This document shows positions 7,701 through 11,383 of a stretch of DNA of 11,383 nt, piece after piece; the first letter of the stretch is position 1; every line of letters starts with the position of its first letter. The notes under the pieces were generated by a model. That model had not been told where the DNA came from. It saw only the letters and a list, made by a program, of their open reading frames with translations, and did no database searches. Origin of the DNA: Syntrophomonadaceae bacterium (GTDB lineage Bacteria; Bacillota; Dethiobacteria; DTU022); the NCBI GenBank assembly GCA_003552365.1, contig PUKR01000069.1, positions 1 to 11,383 of the forward strand, given 5' to 3'. A program made the translations under genes and the position numbers.

Positions 7701-8251
7701 TCTACTTTTTGCACCTCATGTGAAGTCCGGAAGCCATCAAAGAAATGCAGGAAAGGAACCCTGGTTTTTAGCGTGGACAGATGAGCTACCAGGGCCAAAT
7801 CAATCACTTCCTGCACTGAAGAGGAAGCGATCATGGCAAAACCGGTTTGTCTGGCGGCCATTACATCAGAATGATCTCCGAAAATAGAAAGGGCGTGAGT
7901 GGATAATGCCCTTGCCGACACATGAAAAACCGAGGGTAGCAGTTCGCCGGATATTTTATACATATTCGGAATTTTTAGCAGCAGCCCCTGGGAAGCGGTA
8001 AATGTGGTGGTCAGGGCTCCGTTAACCAGGGAGCCATGCACTGCTCCTGCTGCTCCAGCTTCAGACTGCATGGTTGATACTTTTAAGGTTTGGCCGAAAA
8101 TGTTTTTGCGGCCGTAAGCGGCCCATTCATCACAGATTTCGGCCATAGGGGAGGACGGTGTAATCGGGTAAATTGCTGCTACATCGCTTAAAGCATAAGC
8201 AATGTATGAGGCAGCAGTATTGCCGTCCATTGTTTCAATTAACTTGCTCAA
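4718..8251 (-). CDS. nifJ: Pyruvate:ferredoxin (flavodoxin) oxidoreductase, single-chain PFOR
   Basis: Full-length single-polypeptide PFOR, about 1177 residues, which converts pyruvate and CoA to acetyl-CoA, CO2 and reduced ferredoxin in the cytoplasm. Numbering from the TTG start at 8251, Y-P-I-T-P-S-S places Thr31, Q-S-E-A-G places Glu64 and S-A-R-A-L places Arg114. These are the active-site positions I recall for the Desulfovibrio africanus enzyme. Two ferredoxin-type clusters follow (Cys688/691/694/698 and Cys744/747/750/754), then the TPP-proximal cluster ligands (Cys811, 814, 839, 1075) and the TPP motif G-G-D-G-W-A-Y-D-I-G (about 965-974). A GTG at 8260 is also in frame, but it overlaps GGAGG (8260-8264). 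The TTG lies eight bases after that site and is the better start. The gene is monocistronic, with its own terminator. Confidence 0.95.
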   Translation of the reverse strand: MSKLIETMDGNTAASYIAYALSDVAAIYPITPSSPMAEICDEWAAYGRKNIFGQTLKVSTMQSEAGAAGAVHGSLVNGALTTTFTASQGLLLKIPNMYKISGELLPSVFHVSARALSTHALSIFGDHSDVMAARQTGFAMIASSSVQEVIDLALVAHLSTLKTRVPFLHFFDGFRTSHEVQKVELIDYEDIKNLVDWDAIRAFRERALSPERPHQRGTAQNPDIYFQNREAANTYYNNTPEEVETVMDQVYELTGRRYNLFDYCGAEDAESVIVCMGSASDTVEETVNYLNKQGEKVGLLKVRLYRPFSKKHFLAALPATCKRIAVLDRTKEPGSLGEPLYQDVCTALTEADKRITVIGGRYGLGSKEFNPCMAKGVFDNLNSEQPRNHFTVGITDDVTHTSLDYPSCLYTTPEGTHRAKFFGLGADGTVGANKNSIIIIGDNTDQYAQGYFVYDSKKSGGITVSHLRFGHEPIKSTYLIDEADFIACHNPAFVTRYDILEGVRENGIFLLNSNWNVEEMEEHLPAEMKKTIAQKNLKFYNIDAFTIAEKLGLGGRINIIMQAAFFKLSEVIDPDLAIKEIEKMIEKTYGKKGADVVEKNVNAIYKALEAIEDVNYPGEWAEATTGATFEPEEAPQYVCENIYPMIELKGDDLPVSAFTPDGTVPTGTTRYEKRGIAVHVPVWIEENCIQCNQCSFVCPHAVIRPYLAREEDLDGAPESFTTLDGKAKDIKGFKYRIQPSPLDCTGCANCVDVCPAKEKALEMKPLEDVQEVEDANFRFAESLPEVDIEIKTNTVRGSQFRRPLFEYSGACAGCGETPYIKVITQLFGNRMVIANATGCSSIYGGNAPTVPYTMDKKGRGPAWASSLFEDNAEFGFGYSLAINQQRAKLIETVNKVLETDISLDLKDALQKWLEVKDEGDPSLDAADRVREVLENESPNNSNSALLAEMREKAELLPKRSIWIIGGDGWAYDIGFGGLDHVISTGADVNLLVLDTEVYSNTGGQSSKSTPTAAIAKFAAAGKETRKKDLGLMAVTYGYVYVAMVSMGASQSQFLKAITEAEAYPGPSIIIAYSPCIGHGIDMTKSQREGKLAVESGYWPLYRYNPLLSKEGKNPFILDSKEPKEDLHTFMMNEVRFRSLQKEFPERAEKLFNEAEKVAKERLEMLQQLAEAQANSDS

Positions 8252-8342
8252 AAAAGACACCTCCAGGTGATTTGTATAGAAAAAGCCTTATATTACAAGC
8301 ATTATCGGTTCAAAGACTATTTTATATTAACATTAAAGCAGG

Positions 8343-8453
8343 TTAAAAACAAATTCTGAACAGGACTTTTACTTCTACTAAACGAACTACTTCCATGAAA
8401 AACCTCTACCTCCTTAGTTGGAGGATGTTTTGTCTGAACATGAGGTTCCTCTT
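8343..8453 (-). promoter_or_regulatory. Structured leader upstream of PFOR with micro-ORFs and an SD-masking hairpin
   Basis: This stretch lies roughly 90-200 bases upstream of the PFOR start. On the minus strand an AAGAGG site (8453-8448) precedes, by six bases, an ATG opening an 11-codon frame (8441-8406, M-F-R-Q-N-I-L-Q-L-R-R). The end of that frame contains GGAGG (8413-8409), which can pair with CCTCC (8424-8420) in a small hairpin. A second ATG (8396) opens a 17-codon frame ending at 8343. GAGG and CCTC recur several times, allowing alternative pairings, for example AACCTC with GAGGTT. This could be a translation-controlled leader, but it may be chance. A PFOR promoter could not be placed firmly; TTGAAC and TATAAG (about 8313-8287) is one weak candidate with a short 15-base gap. 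Confidence 0.25.
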
Positions 8454-8486
8454 ACTATACCTCCAAAAAATTCACCTGATAAATCC

Positions 8487-8519
8487 TTACAATAACTTTA
8501 CACTATAACAGACTATGCT
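8487..8519 (+). promoter_or_regulatory. Candidate Pho boxes and promoter of the phoP-phoR operon
   Basis: Two hexamers, TTACAA (8487-8492) and TTACAC (8498-8503), are spaced exactly 11 bases apart. A poorer CTGATA sits 11 bases further upstream (8476-8481). This is the period of PhoP sites in Bacillus (TT-A-CA repeats with about five-base spacers). TATGCT at 8514-8519 could be the -10, putting the boxes where a -35 would be, as in PhoP-activated promoters. This suggests autoregulation. The transcript would have a leader of about 110 bases. Confidence 0.45.
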
Positions 8520-8593
8520 GCTTTCATGTTTTTTGCCAGTTCCGGCTGTAATTATATTTTAAGGATGTTTGTCGTGTTCGCAATGCTTTTCGC

Positions 8594-8613
8594 GGGTAAT
8601 AAACGCATTACCC
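8594..8613 (+). promoter_or_regulatory. Perfect 7-bp inverted repeat just upstream of phoP
   Basis: GGGTAAT (8594-8600) and ATTACCC (8607-8613) form a perfect palindrome with a six-base spacer, ending 24 bases before the phoP ATG. It could be an operator or an mRNA hairpin near the ribosome-binding region. No clear Shine-Dalgarno sequence follows it. A TAAAAT (8625-8630) lies six bases before the ATG, compatible with a second, leaderless transcript. Confidence 0.4.
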
Positions 8614-8636
8614 TTAATGTATGTTAAAATGTGGTT

Positions 8637-9395
8637 ATGAGAAACATAGACGGTAAATATAAGCATAAGCGGATCCTGGTGGTAGAGGACGAAGCAGATA
8701 TCGTCCGCCTGCTTTCTTTCCACCTGGAAAAGGAAGGTTACCGGGTAGTGAGTGCCGGCAGCGGGATGGAGGCGCTCGAAGAAGCCCTGGACAACCCTCC
8801 TGACTTAATCATCCTCGATATTATGCTCCCCGAAATGGATGGCCTGGAGGTCTGCCGGCGCCTGCGCGGAAACGATAAAACTGCCTTTATTCCGGTAATG
8901 ATTCTCTCGGCTAAAAAGGAAGAAATTGACCGGGTGCTCGGGCTGGAACTGGGCGCCGACGATTACATGGTTAAACCGTTCAGCATGCGGGAACTGCTGG
9001 CGCGGGTAAAGGCAATGCTCAGGCGGCTAGAGCATATCACTATCTCCCCGGCAGATACCGGCAGCATCAAAGAGAAAGAGCAGGAAGAGGTATTAAAGGC
9101 CGGCCGGATTACCCTTTACCCGGAAAGGCACCAGGTATTTATAGATGATCACCTGTGCAATTTGACCCACAAAGAATTTGTTTTGCTTCACCTGTTAATG
9201 ACCAACCCCGGCAGGGTCATGACCAGGGAAGTTTTGCTGGACAGGGTTTGGGGTTACGAGATGGAAGTTGATACCCGCACCGTCGATGTCCATGTGCGCT
9301 ACCTGAGGCAAAAAATAGAAGAAGACCCGGCAAAACCACGCTTTATTGAAACTGTGCGGGGTGTGGGTTACCGCTTTACCGGCTCCCCGGAATGA
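8637..9395 (+). CDS. phoP: OmpR/PhoB-family response regulator, probable PhoP
   Basis: DNA-binding response regulator of about 252 residues. The receiver domain (about residues 12-128, counted from the ATG at 8637) shows the acidic pair E-D (17-18) in I-L-V-V-E-D-E, the phospho-acceptor Asp61 in I-L-D-I-M-L-P, Ser91 and Lys113 in Y-M-V-K-P-F. The C-terminal winged-helix domain (about 155-248) has T-H-K-E-F-V-L-L, V-L-L-D-R-V-W-G-Y and R-T-V-D-V-H-V-R-Y-L-R-Q-K-I. These match the PhoB/PhoP subgroup. A GTG at 8631 is an alternative start two codons earlier; neither has a good ribosome-binding site. The kinase gene follows after 93 bases. Assignment to phosphate control rests on the kinase type and on the Pho-box-like sites on both sides. 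Another OmpR-family role (WalR-like) is less likely. Confidence 0.88.
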   Translation: MRNIDGKYKHKRILVVEDEADIVRLLSFHLEKEGYRVVSAGSGMEALEEALDNPPDLIILDIMLPEMDGLEVCRRLRGNDKTAFIPVMILSAKKEEIDRVLGLELGADDYMVKPFSMRELLARVKAMLRRLEHITISPADTGSIKEKEQEEVLKAGRITLYPERHQVFIDDHLCNLTHKEFVLLHLLMTNPGRVMTREVLLDRVWGYEMEVDTRTVDVHVRYLRQKIEEDPAKPRFIETVRGVGYRFTGSPE

Positions 9396-9398
9396 CAG

Positions 9399-9434
9399 AA
9401 AAGCGGCCGGCAGGATGAGCCGTTTTAACTTTTT
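9399..9434 (+). terminator. Weak terminator or attenuator between regulator and kinase genes
   Basis: AAAA-G-CGGC (9399-9407) can pair with GCCGTTTT (9419-9426), with one bulged G and an 11-base loop, followed by AAC and a T5 run (9430-9434). It starts four bases after the phoP stop. The stem is short, so partial termination or an mRNA-processing site is more plausible than a full stop. A weak promoter for phoR (TTGATC at 9433-9438, TATATC at 9458-9463, 19-base gap) follows. Confidence 0.35.
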
Positions 9435-9488
9435 GATCACCCGGGCTGTGGTTGTTTTATATCAACTTGCTTAACGGGGGCAACAAAA

Positions 9489-11273
9489 ATGTTTAAGAAT
9501 ATCCGCAGGCGCCTGATTGCCTATTACCTGGTGGTTATTGCCGTGGTGGTAATATTAATCGGCGTTATATTTACCTGGTTTGTTAACCGCTATTACATGG
9601 ATAACCTGCGCGAAAACCTGTACAGCCAGGCAACTATCGCTTCTTCCCTGGTTGAAGAAATGCTTGACCGTGACGCTTCTTCCCGGGAACTTGATACGCT
9701 TTGCAAAGAGCTTGGCGAAAAACTGGACGTAAGAATTACCCTGGTTGCTGCAGATGGTGTGGTTCTCGGTGATTCGGCGGAAGATCCCGCTAAAATGGAC
9801 AACCACGCGGATCGCCCGGAAATAGTGAAGGCGCTTAAACAGGAAAAAGGTGTAGCTACCCGCTACAGCGATACTTTAGATGATGAAATGTATTACCTTG
9901 CCGTTCCGCTTGCAGAGCGTGATCGCGGGGAAGGTGAGGCTGTTTCCGGAGCGGTTGTTCGCCTGGCCCTCCCCCTGGAGGGAATCAGAACCGCTTTAAA
10001 CAACCTGGTTTTATTTATGCTCGGCGCCCTCCTGCTTTCTTCCCTGTTTGCCCTGGGTGCTGCGGTATTTCTCTCTTCGAAAATCACCGGGCCGATCGGC
10101 AAAATCAGCGCCGCCGCCCGGGAGATAGCTGCCGGTAATTTTACCCCTTCCCTGCGGGTTTCAGGTAAAGATGAACTTGCCCGGCTGGCTGAAAATATCA
10201 GGGAAATGGGGCTTTCCCTGCACGATAAAATGGAACAGGTTTTATGGGAAAAAAGCAAACTTGAAACCGTGGTTTCTTCGATGAACAGCGTGATTATCCT
10301 TATTGATCGCGAGTCAAAGATTGAAATGGCCAACCCGGCGGCCGAAGATCTGTTTGACTTTAACGGCCGGGAAGTTGCCGGCAAGCCGCTGCAGAGTGCC
10401 GTCCGTCACCACACCCTTGGAGAAAATCTTAAAACTGCTTTTAGCGACGGGAAATCTCAGATGATCGAACTTAACCTGTACTACCCGCGCCAGGCAATTT
10501 TAGAAACTTACATCCTGCCGGTTACCGGTTCGGGAAACAAAATTATCGGGATGCTGTTACTTTTTCACGAAGTAACCCGGCTGCGCTCGATTGAAAAAAT
10601 GCGCAGCGATTTTGTGGCCAACGTCTCTCACGAGCTGCGCACTCCTCTTACCAGCGTTCGCGGTTATACCGAAACGATTATCCAGGAAGAGCTGCCCCGT
10701 GAACAGCTGGTTGACTTTTTACAGGTGATCGACCGGGAGACCGGCAGGTTGACTGCCCTGGTCGACGATCTCCTCGATCTTTCCCGGATTGAAAATGAAA
10801 AAGGCTTTGTTGATAAGGAGGCAGTTAATTTAAAAGACCTGATCAACGAAGCCCTGGCCGGGGTCGAGGGATTGTGCCGGGAACAGGGAGTTAGCCTGGA
10901 AGCCGGCATAGTTCCGGAGCACCTGGCAGTTTCAGGCAACCGGGAATGGCTTCGCCAGGCGCTGATCAATATTTTGGAAAACAGTATTCGGCACGGCGGC
11001 CGCCGGGTCAGGGTTTCTGCCCACTTTACCGGTGATACAGCCACCGTGGAAATAGAAGATAACGGTCCCGGTATACCGGAAAAAGATCTCCCCTACGTGT
11101 TTGAGCGTTTTTACCGGGTGGACAAGGCCCGTTCCCGGAAAAGCGGCGGCACCGGGCTCGGCCTTTCCATTGTCAAACATATAATGGAAGCCCACGGGGC
11201 TTCATACACTATGGAAAGCACTGAGGGCAAAGGCAGTATTTTTCGCTTCACCCTCCCACTTGCTTCCAAGTAA
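9489..11273 (+). CDS. phoR: Membrane sensor histidine kinase, probable PhoR
   Basis: Sensor kinase of 594 residues that would phosphorylate the regulator encoded upstream. Order seen: TM1 (about 9-31, after N-terminal K-N-I-R-R-R), an extracytoplasmic domain of about 140 residues (G-V-V-L-G-D-S near 90-96), TM2 (about 172-196), HAMP linker (about 197-250, P-I-G-K-I-S then A-G-N-F), PAS domain (about 255-365), HisKA with H-box F-V-A-N-V-S-H-E-L-R-T-P (phospho-acceptor His381), and the ATPase domain. The ATPase N-box holds Asn498 (I-N-I-L-E-N-S-I-R-H-G-G), and D-N-G-P-G-I-P (524-530), F-E-R-F-Y-R-V-D and G-G-T-G-L-G-L-S-I-V (553-562) follow. This layout is that of Gram-positive PhoR. ATG at 9489 follows a weak GGGGG site (9476-9480). 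The signal sensed is not shown by the sequence. A WalK/ResE-like relative is the main alternative. Confidence 0.88.
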   Translation: MFKNIRRRLIAYYLVVIAVVVILIGVIFTWFVNRYYMDNLRENLYSQATIASSLVEEMLDRDASSRELDTLCKELGEKLDVRITLVAADGVVLGDSAEDPAKMDNHADRPEIVKALKQEKGVATRYSDTLDDEMYYLAVPLAERDRGEGEAVSGAVVRLALPLEGIRTALNNLVLFMLGALLLSSLFALGAAVFLSSKITGPIGKISAAAREIAAGNFTPSLRVSGKDELARLAENIREMGLSLHDKMEQVLWEKSKLETVVSSMNSVIILIDRESKIEMANPAAEDLFDFNGREVAGKPLQSAVRHHTLGENLKTAFSDGKSQMIELNLYYPRQAILETYILPVTGSGNKIIGMLLLFHEVTRLRSIEKMRSDFVANVSHELRTPLTSVRGYTETIIQEELPREQLVDFLQVIDRETGRLTALVDDLLDLSRIENEKGFVDKEAVNLKDLINEALAGVEGLCREQGVSLEAGIVPEHLAVSGNREWLRQALINILENSIRHGGRRVRVSAHFTGDTATVEIEDNGPGIPEKDLPYVFERFYRVDKARSRKSGGTGLGLSIVKHIMEAHGASYTMESTEGKGSIFRFTLPLASK

Positions 11274-11274
11274 T

Positions 11275-11324
11275 TTAACTTCGATTTAACTTTGATTTTA
11301 CATAAGCTTCCTTTGCTTTTAACC
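11275..11324 (+). promoter_or_regulatory. Pho-box array (five hexamers at 11-bp period)
   Basis: TTAACT (11275), TTAACT (11286), TTTACA (11297), TTCCTT (11308) and TTAACC (11319) begin exactly 11 bases apart. The fourth is the weak one. The array starts one base after the phoR stop codon. Bacillus PhoP binds such TT-A-CA-like direct repeats with about five-base spacers. TACGCT at 11334-11339 sits at nearly the same distance from the last box as TATGCT does upstream of phoP. The downstream gene, outside the window, is therefore likely PhoP-controlled, perhaps a phosphate-uptake gene. Its identity is a guess. Confidence 0.6.
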
Positions 11325-11363
11325 TTGAGAGGTTACGCTGTAAGTAACCTGATCAAGGTTAAA
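11318..11363 (+). other. Long two-part hairpin before the next gene
   Basis: TTTAACCTTGA (11318-11328) pairs with TCAAGGTTAAA (11353-11363) over 11 bp. Inside, AGGTTAC (11330-11336) pairs with GTAACCT (11344-11350) around a seven-base loop, with one or two unpaired bases between the stems. Only a weak TTATTT tail follows. It could be the phoR terminator, a 5' leader structure of the next gene, or a protein-binding palindrome. It overlaps the last Pho-box hexamer. Confidence 0.55.
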
Positions 11364-11372
11364 TTATTTCAT

Positions 11373-11378
11373 AGGAGG
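11373..11378 (+). promoter_or_regulatory. Ribosome-binding site of a gene starting beyond the window
   Basis: A perfect AGGAGG lies 10 bases after the hairpin and five bases before the right edge. No start codon is visible inside the window, so a rightward gene should begin within the next few bases. Confidence 0.6.
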
Positions 11379-11383
11379 ATTCG

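Noticed and set aside
9893..10384. Long antisense open frame opposite the kinase gene
   Set aside because: Serine- and arginine-rich translation typical of the antisense of a coding frame; no start signal, and the sense strand is a clear kinase.
1..11383. Searched for CRISPR repeats, tRNA or rRNA genes, transposases, toxin-antitoxin or defence genes
   Set aside because: None seen; all long frames are accounted for by phospholipase, oxidoreductase and two-component genes.

Overview
The window reads as a piece of chromosome from a strictly anaerobic, moderate-GC bacterium, most likely a Firmicute of the class Clostridia (Peptococcaceae, Syntrophomonadaceae or a similar group). The clues are two ferredoxin-linked 2-oxoacid oxidoreductases, strong GGAGG ribosome-binding sites on the metabolic genes, a PhoP/PhoR-type two-component pair, and Bacillus-style 11-bp-spaced Pho boxes. 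The species cannot be fixed from sequence alone.

Layout, left to right. (1) The 3' part of a patatin-like phospholipase gene on the + strand (1-689). (2) About 330 bases without a gene, holding one arm of a dispersed repeat (846-919) and an intrinsic terminator for the leftward operon. (3) A compact leftward operon for a four-subunit 2-oxoacid:ferredoxin oxidoreductase, transcribed gamma, delta, alpha, beta (4093 to 1019). (4) About 620 gene-free bases with the operon's probable promoter, a repeat element with 28-bp terminal inverted repeats, and a hairpin terminator. (5) A leftward single-chain pyruvate:ferredoxin oxidoreductase (PFOR/NifJ; 8251 to 4718), probably starting at TTG. (6) A divergent intergenic region of about 385 bases. 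It carries a structured leader on the PFOR side and a pair of Pho-box-like hexamers plus a palindrome on the other. (7) A rightward response regulator and sensor kinase pair (8637-11273) that look like PhoP/PhoR. (8) A gene-free tail with five hexamers at exact 11-bp intervals, a long hairpin, and a strong ribosome-binding site for a gene that begins beyond the window.

How the parts work together. The two oxidoreductases both turn 2-oxoacids plus CoA into acyl-CoA, CO2 and reduced ferredoxin (or run in reverse), but they have different subunit plans and separate promoters and terminators. One is probably the main pyruvate enzyme. The substrate of the other (pyruvate, branched-chain or another 2-oxoacid) cannot be told from the sequence. 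The two-component pair is flanked on both sides by Pho-box-like sites. This supports a phosphate-starvation role, autoregulation, and a phosphate-regulated gene just to the right.

Nothing here looks like a new defence or mobile system. The most interesting non-genic signals are the Pho-box array, the repeat family that brackets the four-subunit operon, and the structured leader upstream of PFOR.
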